From assembly GCF_025465255.1 (NCBI RefSeq), contig NZ_JAODNI010000092.1:83843-147842 (forward strand): DNA of 64,000 nucleotides. Reading direction: 5' to 3'. This DNA is from Pseudonocardia sp. (GTDB taxonomy: Bacteria; Actinomycetota; Actinomycetes; Mycobacteriales; Pseudonocardiaceae). Below the pieces are notes generated by a model, which saw only the letters and a program-made list of their open reading frames with translations, had not been told where the DNA came from and made no database searches. Each line of letters begins with the position of its first letter. The first letter of the stretch is position 1. This document shows positions 34,701 through 41,614 of the stretch, one piece after another. Position numbers and translations under genes: made by a program.

Positions 34701-35102
34701 GAGGCCGCGGGGGACGACACCCTCGTCGAGCTGCAGGAGGCGTTCCTCGCGTCCGCCTGGTCGGACCGGGTGCCGCTGGAGGCCGAGGTCCCGTTCGAGA
34801 CGGTGCTGGCCGGGGTCGCGGTGCGCGGCCGGATGGACGCCGTGTTCGCGGACCCGGACGGCGGCTTCACCGTCGTGGACTGGAAGACCGGGGCGGTCCC
34901 GGAGGACGCGCGGCTGCCCGCGGTGAGCGTGCAGCTCGCGGTGTACCGGCTGGCCTGGGCCGCGCTGGCCGGGGTGGACCCGTCGACGGTCCGGGCGGCC
35001 TTCCACTACGTCCGCCCGGACGTCACGCTCCGGCCCGCGGACATGCTGGACGCGCCCGGGCTCCACGCGCTGCTCCGTTCCCTTCCGGAGACCGGGGGAT
35101 AG
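31749..35102 (+). CDS. adnB: Helicase-nuclease AdnB
   Basis: 1117 residues, close to the mycobacterial AdnB length. UvrD-type motor with Walker A AGAGAGKTET, TFTRKAA (motif Ia), LLDEYQDT (Walker B), GDPCQSIYGWRGA (motif III), VHSAKGLEWEVV (motif V) and LFYVALTRSE (motif VI). The C-terminal RecB-like nuclease shows RRGTAFHAWLE, GRMDAVF and VVDWKTG. It is the lead motor and second nuclease of the AdnAB break-resection complex. GTG 31749 is 32 nt after the GH16 stop. Confidence 0.95.
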   Translation: MTLTEVALEPAVLSRALGLPPPTPEQAAVVAAPPRPALVVAGAGAGKTETMAARVVWLVATGQVLPEQVLGLTFTRKAAQQLGARVRSRLRRLAGSPLLDELDPGGSLRAALLAGEPTISTYHAYAGRLVGEHALRLPTEPASRLLGETAAWQLAHRVVSTWADDLDVDRVPATVTGYLLSLAGELGEHLVEPEDVRRHAERLVAMMENAPRGKGQKAEPSQGYKAWMAAQRLRVELLPLVEAFASRKRAERAMDFADQMAIAAKVAQSRPEVGEIERSQFRAVLLDEYQDTGHSQRVLLRSLFGRVPGTAPRDEPLSVTAVGDPCQSIYGWRGASAGNLARFRTDFPQPDGRPAEEYGLLTSFRNPPEVLTLANAVSEPLRASGGGTEPGAVAVGELRPGPAARPGDVRIALLPDVTSEVAWLADGIAGHWHGRVDAGEPPPTAAVLVRRRSDMDAIAVALRERGLPVEVVGLGGLLDTPEVRDLVSALRIVADPLAGPAAVRLLTGARWRLGVADLAALWARARQLVPALPSRPGPLSPAELALGALPGEQAEQAGLVDALDDPGDAERYSAAGFERIRRLARELSWLRSRASAPLTDLVADAERILLLDAETVSRPGPVGRAHLDAFAGVVADFAAGAEVASLPALLDYLETAEKAEDGFSPGEVEVAPDRVQILTVHSAKGLEWEVVAVPHLVAQVFPGRKMSGSWLKDPSELPVPLRGDADDLPGLYLPPAPDRKQIEQALKEHDAGLDARRLVEERRLFYVALTRSEHVLFCSGHRWGATGEKPRRPSAFLEQLREVVGAEGVEQWAPEPEPEDVNPVTAEIVTAEWPIDPLGVRSPDVHAGAEMVREALRTRERARRAERRRSREPEEPQLSFELEDLEPSEEPDPEGWAADVDVLLAERAAAAARPSVALPAQVSVSQLVELAADADALAARLRRPLPLPPNPHTRRGTAFHAWLEQRFGAERLLDLDELPGAADEEAAGDDTLVELQEAFLASAWSDRVPLEAEVPFETVLAGVAVRGRMDAVFADPDGGFTVVDWKTGAVPEDARLPAVSVQLAVYRLAWAALAGVDPSTVRAAFHYVRPDVTLRPADMLDAPGLHALLRSLPETGG

Positions 35103-35157
35103 TCACCGGCCCGGCCGCGGAGCTCGGCGAATCCCACGGTTCCGTCCGGGACGACCG

Positions 35158-35182
35158 CCTCGAACCGCGTCGCGGTTCGAGG
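35158..35182. promoter_or_regulatory. Perfect 11-bp palindrome CCTCGAACCGC-GTC-GCGGTTCGAGG
   Basis: Lies between adnB and the next gene. It ends 6 bp before a TACGCT -10 box, so it covers the -35 region: either an operator or the adnB terminator. Confidence 0.6.
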
Positions 35183-35188
35183 GAGCCC

Positions 35189-35194
35189 TACGCT
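35189..35194 (+). promoter_or_regulatory. -10 box TACGCT, leaderless gene
   Basis: Lies 7 nt before GTG 35202. Confidence 0.5.
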
Positions 35195-35201
35195 CGCGCT
35201 C

Positions 35202-36308
35202 GTGACCGGAAAGATCGTGCTGTTCGGAGCCACCGGCTACACCGGTGGCCGCACCGCGGAAGCCATGGTGTCCCGGGGCCTCGCGCCCGTGCTCGCCGGC
35301 CGGGACCCCGCGAGGCTCGACGCGCTCGCCGCCCGGCTCGGCGGACTCGAGACGGCCCGGGCGGACGTCACCGACGTCGCGTCGGTACGGGCGCTCGTCG
35401 GCGGGGAGGACGTCCTGGTCAGCACGGTCGGGCCGTTCGCGGAGCTCGGCGGGGCGGCCCTGGCGGCGGTCGTCCGGGCGGGCGCCACCTACCTGGACTC
35501 GACGGGCGAGCCGCCGTTCATCCGGGAGGTGTTCGAGCTCCAGGGGCCCGCGGCCGAGCGCAGCGGCGCCGCGCTGATCCCCGCCTTCGGCAACGACTAC
35601 GTGCCCGGGGTCCTCGCCGGTGCCCTCGCGCTCCGGGACGCGGGACCGGAGGCCGACCGCGTCGACGTCGGGTACTTCATCGCCGGCGGCGGCCGCGGCC
35701 AGCCGTTCTCCCGCGGCACGCTGGACTCGCTGATCGGCGTCGCGACGGAGCGGGCGTACGCGTGGCGGAACGGCGGCCTGACGGCCGAGCCCACCGGCGT
35801 CCGGATGCGCTCGTTCGAGGTCGCCGGCCGGCAGCGTCCGGGCGTCACCATCGGTGCCACCGAGCAGTTCGCGCTGCCCGCGCTCGCCCCCGGCCTCTCG
35901 ACGGTCGACGTCTACCTGGGCTGGTTCGGCCCGGCGAGCCCGGTGGTGCACGCGGCCAGCCGGATCACGCCGTTGCTGGACCGGGTCCCGGCTCTGGGTC
36001 GCGCCGCGACGCGGGTGGCCCGGCTCGCGGCGTCCCGGGCCTCGGCGGCGCCGTCGGCGGAGAACCTGGCCCGCAGCACCTCGCACTTCGTCGCCGAGGT
36101 CTTCGACGCCACCGGCGCGCTGCTCGCGCGCACCCGGCTGGTCGCCCCCGAGGCCTACGCGATCACCGCGGACCTGCTCGCGTGGGGCGCCGGCCGGGCG
36201 CTCGAGGGCGGGGTACAGGGTACCGGCACGCTCGACCCGGTCGCCGCCTTCGGGCTCGACGTGCTGGAGAAGGGCGCGGCCGAGGCCGGGATCGTTCCCG
36301 AGGGCTAG
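35202..36308 (+). CDS. Saccharopine dehydrogenase-like oxidoreductase
   Basis: 368 residues. N-terminal Rossmann domain with GATGYTGGRTAE (GxxGxxG, residues 9-16), then the family pattern DVLVSTVGPF and GATYLDSTGEPPFIREV. Members are trans-acting enoyl reductase-like or saccharopine dehydrogenase-related proteins; substrate not deducible. GTG 35202 fits the leaderless pattern. It converges on the DoxX gene with a 14-bp gap. Confidence 0.88.
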   Translation: MTGKIVLFGATGYTGGRTAEAMVSRGLAPVLAGRDPARLDALAARLGGLETARADVTDVASVRALVGGEDVLVSTVGPFAELGGAALAAVVRAGATYLDSTGEPPFIREVFELQGPAAERSGAALIPAFGNDYVPGVLAGALALRDAGPEADRVDVGYFIAGGGRGQPFSRGTLDSLIGVATERAYAWRNGGLTAEPTGVRMRSFEVAGRQRPGVTIGATEQFALPALAPGLSTVDVYLGWFGPASPVVHAASRITPLLDRVPALGRAATRVARLAASRASAAPSAENLARSTSHFVAEVFDATGALLARTRLVAPEAYAITADLLAWGAGRALEGGVQGTGTLDPVAAFGLDVLEKGAAEAGIVPEG

Positions 36309-36322
36309 GAAGCGCCCCGGCG

Positions 36323-36715
36323 CTACCGGCGGCCCTCCGGAGGACGGGCGATCCGGAGCGCCCAGACGACCAGCGGGACCTGCAGCGGGAGCCGGCCGTA
36401 GGCGATCGCCCGCTCCCGCGGGAACCGGCCCGACCAGCGCAGGGCCATGGACACGTTGGCCGGGAACACCGCGACGAACAGGGCCGCGGCCGCATACCCG
36501 CCGAGCCGTCGGGTGCGCGGCACGGCGAGCGCGGCGGCGACGCCCAACTCGGCGACCCCCGACGCGTACGTCCAGGAGCGTGGCTCGCCCGGCAGCGACC
36601 TCGGCACGATCGCGTCGAAGAAGCCCGGCCGCGCGAAGTGCCCGACCCCCGAGACGCCCAGTAGCCCGGCGAGCGCTGCCGCCGCGGGCCGGAATGATCT
36701 CGATCGGCTGCTCAT
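36323..36715 (-). CDS. DoxX-like membrane protein
   Basis: 130 residues with four hydrophobic segments (AALAGLLGVSGVGHF, VAELGVAAALAVP, YAAAALFVAVFPANV, LQVPLVVWAL). The helices and the FFDAIVP and PANVSMAL motifs match the DoxX/DUF4267-like family. Role unknown; mycobacterial DoxX works with superoxide dismutase in a membrane oxidoreductase complex. ATG 36715 with a CAGCAT box 7 nt upstream. Confidence 0.82.
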   Translation of the reverse strand: MSSRSRSFRPAAAALAGLLGVSGVGHFARPGFFDAIVPRSLPGEPRSWTYASGVAELGVAAALAVPRTRRLGGYAAAALFVAVFPANVSMALRWSGRFPRERAIAYGRLPLQVPLVVWALRIARPPEGRR

Positions 36716-36805
36716 CGCGGCGATGCTGTCACCGCCGCGACGTCGTGCCGGCCGAGGGACTCCGAGGAGGGGCGGGTCAACTACGCGAGGGGGACGAACT
36801 GCCGC

Positions 36806-36811
36806 TAGTCT
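36806..36811 (+). promoter_or_regulatory. -10 box TAGTCT, leaderless gene
   Basis: Lies 7 nt before GTG 36819. Confidence 0.5.
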
Positions 36812-36818
36812 CCGCGCC

Positions 36819-37874
36819 GTGCGTGATCGGCCGAGCCGTACTCCCGTCGATCAGCAGATCGTCGGGGTCATCCGCATGCCCGACTCCGCCGAGGGCCCGG
36901 TCTTCGCGCTCGTCAAGCGGCTGCTGATCGCCCTCGCCGCCCTCTTCGGCGCGGCGCTGATCGTCTACGTCGGTCGCGACGGCTACGTCGACAACAACGG
37001 CGAGGGCGCGATCTCGTTCAACGACGCCCTCTACTACGCCACGGTGTCGCTCTCCACGACCGGCTACGGGGACATCGTCCCGTACACCGCGACCGCCCGG
37101 CTGCTCACCACGATCGTGATCACGCCGTTGCGGCTGCTCTTCCTCATCGTCCTCGTCGGTACCACCGTCGAGCTGCTCACCGAGCGCTCCCGGCAGTCGT
37201 TCCGCATCCAGCGCTGGAGGTCACGCGTGCGCGACCACACCGTCGTCGTCGGCTACGGGACGAAGGGCCGGGCCGCGGTCGAGACGCTGCTCGGCGACGG
37301 TACGGAGCCGGACCACATCGTGGTCGTGGACACCGACCGCGCCCAGCTCGACGCCGCCTCCGCGCTCGGCCTGGTCACCGTCACCGGCAACGCCACCCGG
37401 TCGTCCGTCCTGCGGATCGCGGGCGCCCACCACGCGTCGGCCATCGTCGTGGCGACGAACAGGGACGACACCGCCGTCCTCGTCACCCTGACCGCCCGCG
37501 AGCTCGCGCCCAAGACCCGGATCGTGGCTTCGGTGCGGGAGTCCGAGAACGTGCATCTGCTGCGCCAGTCCGGGGCGACATCGGTGATCGTCTCGGCGGA
37601 GACGGCGGGCCGGCTGCTCGGGGTCGCGACGCGCACGCCGAGCGTCGTCGAGGTCATCGAGGACCTGCTGACGCCGGACGCGGGCTTCGCGATCAGCGAG
37701 CGCGAGATCGAGGAGTCCGAGGTCGGGGGCTCCCCGCGGCACCTCGGTGACATCGTGCTGGGCGTGGTCCGCGGGGACAAGCTGCACCGCGTCGACGCGT
37801 CCACCGTCGACGCCCTGGAGCGGGGGGACCGGCTCCTCTACGTCCGCAAGGCGAGCCCCGCCGACGAGGACTGA
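36819..37874 (+). CDS. Potassium channel with RCK/TrkA domain (Rv3200c-like)
   Basis: 351 residues. Two membrane helices flank a pore loop with the K+ selectivity filter TTGYGD, followed by a cytoplasmic TrkA-N domain (VVVGYGTKGRAAVE, acidic ...VVVDTD) and a TrkA-C-like end. The architecture is that of Kch/MthK-type ligand-gated K+ channels. GTG 36819 fits the leaderless rule; longer frames run back through the DoxX gene. The stop codon lies in a 20-bp tandem duplication. Confidence 0.93.
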   Translation: MRDRPSRTPVDQQIVGVIRMPDSAEGPVFALVKRLLIALAALFGAALIVYVGRDGYVDNNGEGAISFNDALYYATVSLSTTGYGDIVPYTATARLLTTIVITPLRLLFLIVLVGTTVELLTERSRQSFRIQRWRSRVRDHTVVVGYGTKGRAAVETLLGDGTEPDHIVVVDTDRAQLDAASALGLVTVTGNATRSSVLRIAGAHHASAIVVATNRDDTAVLVTLTARELAPKTRIVASVRESENVHLLRQSGATSVIVSAETAGRLLGVATRTPSVVEVIEDLLTPDAGFAISEREIEESEVGGSPRHLGDIVLGVVRGDKLHRVDASTVDALERGDRLLYVRKASPADED

Positions 37875-37893
37875 GCCCCGCCGACGAGGACTG
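37854..37893. repeat. 20-bp perfect tandem duplication across a stop codon
   Basis: Unit 37854-37873 is repeated exactly at 37874-37893 (starts AGCCCCGCC, ends GAGGACTG), with a partial third AGCCC. The first copy carries the channel's last codons and its TGA at 37872-37874. Confidence 0.95.
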
Positions 37894-37898
37894 AGCCC

Positions 37899-39218
37899 TC
37901 AGGCCCGGGGGAGCCGGAGCGCGAATGCCGCCCCGCGACCGTCGACCGGCTCGACGCACCCCAGATCTCCGCCGTGCGCCCGCGCGATCCCGCGGGCGAT
38001 CGCCAGGCCCAGGCCCGCGCCGCCGTCGTCCGCCGAGCGCGCCTCGTCGAGCCGTACGAGGCGTTCGAAGATCCGTTCCCGATCGGCGGGGGCCACCCCG
38101 GCACCGTCGTCGGAGACGGTCACGATCCCCGGCGCCCGGACCCGCACCTCGATCCGGCCGGTCGTGTGCCGGCGGGCGTTGTCCAGCAGGTTCGCGAGCA
38201 CCTGGGCCAGGCGCGGCGCGTCCCCGGGCACGACCACCGGATCCCCCTCGAGCTCGACGGCCACCTGCGGGGCCAGCAGCCGCACGCGCTCGACCTCCGT
38301 GCGGGCCAGCTCCAGCAGGTCGACCGGTTCGCGTCGCAGCTCGATCCCGGCGTCGAGGCGCGCGAGCACGAGCAGGTCGTCGACCAGCCGGCCGGCGCGG
38401 TGGGTCTCGCGCAGCAGGAGCAGGTGCAACCGGTCCCGGTCCTCCGCCGCCAGCCCGGGGGCGATGGCCGCCTCCGCGGCGGCCTGCACCCCGGCCAGCG
38501 GGGTGCGCAGCTCGTGCGCGGCGTCGGCGACGAACTGGCGGGTCCGGGCCTCCGACGCCCGCGCGGTCGCCTCCGCCCCCTCCAGCTCGTCGAGCATCGC
38601 GTCGAAGGCCGCGGCCGTGCGGCCGAGCTCGGTGTCCGTGCGGGTGGGGGCGAGCCGGCTGCCCCGGTCCCCGCGGGTGATCGAGCGGGCGAGCCCGGTC
38701 ATCGCGTCGAGCGGGGCCAGCGCGACCCGGGTCGTCGCGAGGGTGATCAGCCCGGCGAGGACCAGCGCGCCGACGCTCAGCAGGAACAACGTGCGGCGCA
38801 GCCGTCGCTGGACGGTGGAGACCTCGTCCTCGTCGCCGACGAGGGTGAGCGTGGAACCGTCCGGCAGGGCGCTCCGCACGACCCGGTCCCCGTTGCGCGT
38901 ATCCGGGACCCGCCCGCGGCCGCCGCCTCCCGGGCCGTCCCGGTAGATCGTGCCGTCGCTGCCGGTCACGAACGCGCGGACGCCGGGGCTCTCGACCTGA
39001 CGGACGAGCTCGCCCTGCCGCACCCCCTGCTCGACGAGCTGGGCGGCGACCCCGGCGCGGGCCTGCAGCCGGGTGTCGAGGTCGGACCTGGTCTGGGCGG
39101 CCACGAGGACGTCGGTCAGCACCCCGACGACCAGGAGCACGACGGCGAGCACGACCATGCTCAGCGCGGTGACCCGGCGGCGGAGCGAGACGGTGCGCAG
39201 CGCGGAGGGCCTGCTCAC
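37899..39218 (-). CDS. Two-component sensor histidine kinase
   Basis: 439 residues. Two membrane helices (about 17-40 and 142-165) enclose an extracytoplasmic sensor region, followed by HAMP, HisKA with phospho-acceptor His in AADAAHELRTPLAG-type context (AHELRTP), then HATPase with LLDNARRHT (N box), SDDGAGV (G1) and GAGLGLAI (G2). It phosphorylates the adjacent OmpR-type regulator; the signal is unknown. GTG 39218 overlaps the regulator stop by GTGA, giving coupled translation. Confidence 0.94.
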   Translation of the reverse strand: MSRPSALRTVSLRRRVTALSMVVLAVVLLVVGVLTDVLVAAQTRSDLDTRLQARAGVAAQLVEQGVRQGELVRQVESPGVRAFVTGSDGTIYRDGPGGGGRGRVPDTRNGDRVVRSALPDGSTLTLVGDEDEVSTVQRRLRRTLFLLSVGALVLAGLITLATTRVALAPLDAMTGLARSITRGDRGSRLAPTRTDTELGRTAAAFDAMLDELEGAEATARASEARTRQFVADAAHELRTPLAGVQAAAEAAIAPGLAAEDRDRLHLLLLRETHRAGRLVDDLLVLARLDAGIELRREPVDLLELARTEVERVRLLAPQVAVELEGDPVVVPGDAPRLAQVLANLLDNARRHTTGRIEVRVRAPGIVTVSDDGAGVAPADRERIFERLVRLDEARSADDGGAGLGLAIARGIARAHGGDLGCVEPVDGRGAAFALRLPRA

Positions 39219-39880
39219 GGGGCGTCCGTGCGCAGCACGTACCCGAGGCCGCGCACGGTGTGCAGCAGCCGCGGCTCGCCGAGCTTGCGGCGCAGCGCCG
39301 AGACGTGCACCTCGACGAGGTTCGGGTCGTAGTCCGTGTACCCCCAGATCCGGGTCAGGATCTGCGTCTTGCTGACCACCCGGCCGCGCTGCGCGGCCAG
39401 GTACTCCAGCAGTCGCAGCTCCGTGGCCGTCACCTCCACCGGCCGCCCGCCGCGCCGCACCGATCCGGCCGCGGCGTCCACGACGAGGTCCCCGATCTCC
39501 ACGGTGCTCGGGGTGCGCCCCATCCGGCGCAGGACCGCGGTGACCCGGGCGGTGAGCTCGGCCAGGGCGAACGGCTTGACCACGTAGTCGTCCGCGCCGG
39601 CGTGCAGCCCGCGCAGCCGGTCGTCGACGCCGTCGCGCGCGGTGAGCATGACGACGCCGGCGTCGCTGGTGCGCCGGACCACCTCCAGCAGGGCGAACCC
39701 GTCGCGGCCGGGAAGCATCACGTCGAGGACCACGAGATCGGGCCGGTAGCCGTCGAGATCGTCCTCCAGGGTGCGCCCGTCCGGGCGGCCGGTGGCGTCG
39801 AAACCGGCCTCCGCGAGTCCCGTGAGGACGGCGGCACGGATCGCCTCCGCGTCCTCGACCACCAGCACCCGGGCTCCCAC
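39215..39880 (-). CDS. OmpR/PhoB-family response regulator
   Basis: 221 residues. Receiver domain with acidic pocket (VVEDAE), phospho-Asp in VVLDVMLPG and Lys in VVKPF; C-terminal winged helix (ELRLLEYLAAQRGRVVSKTQIL ... VHVSALRRKLG). Partner kinase is immediately downstream with a GTGA overlap. GTG 39880 directly precedes the receiver domain. The divergent intergenic region holds four CTGAA-type half-sites with 11-bp spacing, likely its own binding site. Confidence 0.94.
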   Translation of the reverse strand: MGARVLVVEDAEAIRAAVLTGLAEAGFDATGRPDGRTLEDDLDGYRPDLVVLDVMLPGRDGFALLEVVRRTSDAGVVMLTARDGVDDRLRGLHAGADDYVVKPFALAELTARVTAVLRRMGRTPSTVEIGDLVVDAAAGSVRRGGRPVEVTATELRLLEYLAAQRGRVVSKTQILTRIWGYTDYDPNLVEVHVSALRRKLGEPRLLHTVRGLGYVLRTDAP

Positions 39881-39904
39881 CCGGCCATTCTCCGCTGCCC
39901 CTCC

Positions 39905-39949
39905 TGAAGATCGGCTGAAGGACACCCGCGCCTTCAGGTTCCGCTCAGG
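39905..39949. promoter_or_regulatory. Response-regulator binding region: two 11-bp direct repeats in inverted orientation
   Basis: CTGAA at 39905 and 39916 on the plus strand, and TTCAG/CTCAG at 39934 and 39945 (CTGAA/CTGAG on the minus strand). Each pair is spaced 11 bp, the classic OmpR-family half-site spacing, and lies between the regulator and the DUF5666 gene. Confidence 0.7.
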
Positions 39950-39970
39950 CGGGCGCCCGACGCTGAGGTC

Positions 39971-40687
39971 ATGAGCAGTGAGAACGAACCCGCCGAACAG
40001 GTCGCGGCCCCGGCCGCCCGCCGCCGACGTCCGTCGAAGCGCTGGTCGATCGGTGGCGGCGCGGTGCTGGCGGTGCTGATCCTCGGCGGGGTGGTCGCGG
40101 CACTGGTGATCCCCGGCGGCGGCCACGGACGCGGCGGCCCCCGCGGTGGTGACGTCGGGCTGACGGCCGCCGAGGACGACCTGGGCGGCTCCGACCTCCT
40201 CGGCACCGGGCCGGGGGAGGACCGCCGCGGCGGCGGCCGGGACCGCGACACCCGCGGGACCGGCGACGACACCCTCCTCGTCGGCGTCGTGAAGAGCACG
40301 GCGAGCGGCAGCCTCGTCGTCACCCGGGACGGCGGCGGGGACGTCACCGTCCGGACCGACGACCGCACCCGGGTCCGCGGCACGGCCACCGCGCTCGCCG
40401 ACCTGACCGCGGGCGAGCGGGTCGTCGTCCGGGTGACGGGGACGGGGGACACCGCGACCGCCGTGGCGGTCCAGGCCCCGAAGGCCCGGCTGACCGGCAC
40501 CGTCACCGCCCTCACCGGGGACCGCGCCACCGTCGTCGAGGCGGGCGGGCTCACCGGGACGGTCGATGTCTCCGGCCTGACCGACAAGCCCGCCGTCGGC
40601 ACGCTGGCGCTCTTCACGGGCACGCCGACCGAGAACGGCACGGTCCTCAAGGCGGAGACCTCCCGCACGCTGCCCGTCACTCCCTGA
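39971..40687 (+). CDS. DUF5666-type membrane-anchored protein
   Basis: 238 residues. Basic cytoplasmic start, one membrane span at about 25-48 (IGGGAVLAVLILGGVVAALVIP), Gly/Asp/Arg-rich linker, then two beta-rich repeats (VVKSTASGSLVVTRDGGGDVTVRTDDRTRVRG; LTGTVTALTGDRATVVEAG) of the DUF5666 type. Function unknown. It is divergent from the two-component system and shares its regulator sites, so it is a probable regulon member, perhaps the output at the envelope. Confidence 0.8.
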   Translation: MSSENEPAEQVAAPAARRRRPSKRWSIGGGAVLAVLILGGVVAALVIPGGGHGRGGPRGGDVGLTAAEDDLGGSDLLGTGPGEDRRGGGRDRDTRGTGDDTLLVGVVKSTASGSLVVTRDGGGDVTVRTDDRTRVRGTATALADLTAGERVVVRVTGTGDTATAVAVQAPKARLTGTVTALTGDRATVVEAGGLTGTVDVSGLTDKPAVGTLALFTGTPTENGTVLKAETSRTLPVTP

Positions 40688-40707
40688 CGGCGGGACGGCG
40701 CACCCCG

Positions 40708-40713
40708 TAGGGT
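40708..40713 (+). promoter_or_regulatory. -10 box TAGGGT, leaderless gene
   Basis: Lies 8 nt before GTG 40722. Confidence 0.5.
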
Positions 40714-40721
40714 CGACGACC

Positions 40722-41564
40722 GTGCGTCTGGCGACCTGGAACGTGAACTCCGCGAAGTCCCGGCTCCCGCGGCTCCTGCCCTGGCTCGACGAGCGGGCCC
40801 CGGACGTCGTCTGTCTGCAGGAGACCAAGCTGTCCGACGCGGACTTCGCGGAGACCTTCGACGCGGTTCTCGCCGAGCGCGGCTACCAGGTCGCCCACCA
40901 CGGGCAGGGCCGCTGGAACGGGGTCGCGCTGCTCTCCCGGGTCGGCCTCGACGACGTCGTGCGCGGCCTCCCGGACGAGCCCCGGTTCCCGGACGAGGAC
41001 GCCGCACCGGACGCCCGGGCCGTCACCGCGACCTGCGGGGGACTGCGCGTGACCTCGGTGTACGTGCCCAACGGCCGCGCCCCCGAGGATCCGCACTACG
41101 CCTACAAGCTCCGCTGGCTCGAGGCCCTGCGCACGATGGTCGCGGCCGGCGACGCCGCGACCACGGTCGTCGCCGGGGACATGAACATCGCCCCGACCGA
41201 CGCGGACGTGTGGGACCCGGAGCTGTTCGTCGAGTCCACGCACGTCACCAAGCCCGAGCGGGACGCGCTCGCCGCCCTGCAGGCGACCGGCCTGCGCGAC
41301 GTCGTGCGGGACCGCTGGCCGGACGAGCGCGTCTTCTCCTACTGGGACTACCGCGCCGGCCGCTTCCACAAGGACCTCGGGATGCGGATCGACCTGGTGC
41401 TCACCGGGGACGCGGCGACCGGGCGGGTGCAGGCCGCCTGGATCGACCGCAAGGCGCGGAAGGGTACCGGCCCCAGCGACCACGCACCGGTGATCGTGGA
41501 CCTGGACGAGGCACCGGACGGGGACATCGGGCCGGTCGTCCCGCCGCCCAGCGCCCGGCGGTGA
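40722..41564 (+). CDS. xth: Exodeoxyribonuclease III (AP endonuclease family)
   Basis: 280 residues, the usual ExoIII length. Endonuclease/exonuclease/phosphatase motifs: ATWNVNSAKSR, CLQETKLSD (catalytic Glu), NGRAPEDPHYAYK, GDMNIAPTD and PSDHAPVIVD (Asp-His). It cleaves DNA at abasic sites and removes 3' blocks in base-excision repair. GTG 40722 fits the leaderless pattern. A Pro-rich tail follows the catalytic core. Confidence 0.93.
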   Translation: MRLATWNVNSAKSRLPRLLPWLDERAPDVVCLQETKLSDADFAETFDAVLAERGYQVAHHGQGRWNGVALLSRVGLDDVVRGLPDEPRFPDEDAAPDARAVTATCGGLRVTSVYVPNGRAPEDPHYAYKLRWLEALRTMVAAGDAATTVVAGDMNIAPTDADVWDPELFVESTHVTKPERDALAALQATGLRDVVRDRWPDERVFSYWDYRAGRFHKDLGMRIDLVLTGDAATGRVQAAWIDRKARKGTGPSDHAPVIVDLDEAPDGDIGPVVPPPSARR

Positions 41565-41614
41565 CCGGGGCCCGTCCGGGCGGTTGAACTCCCCGGCAGC
41601 GGGTAGCACCTGGC

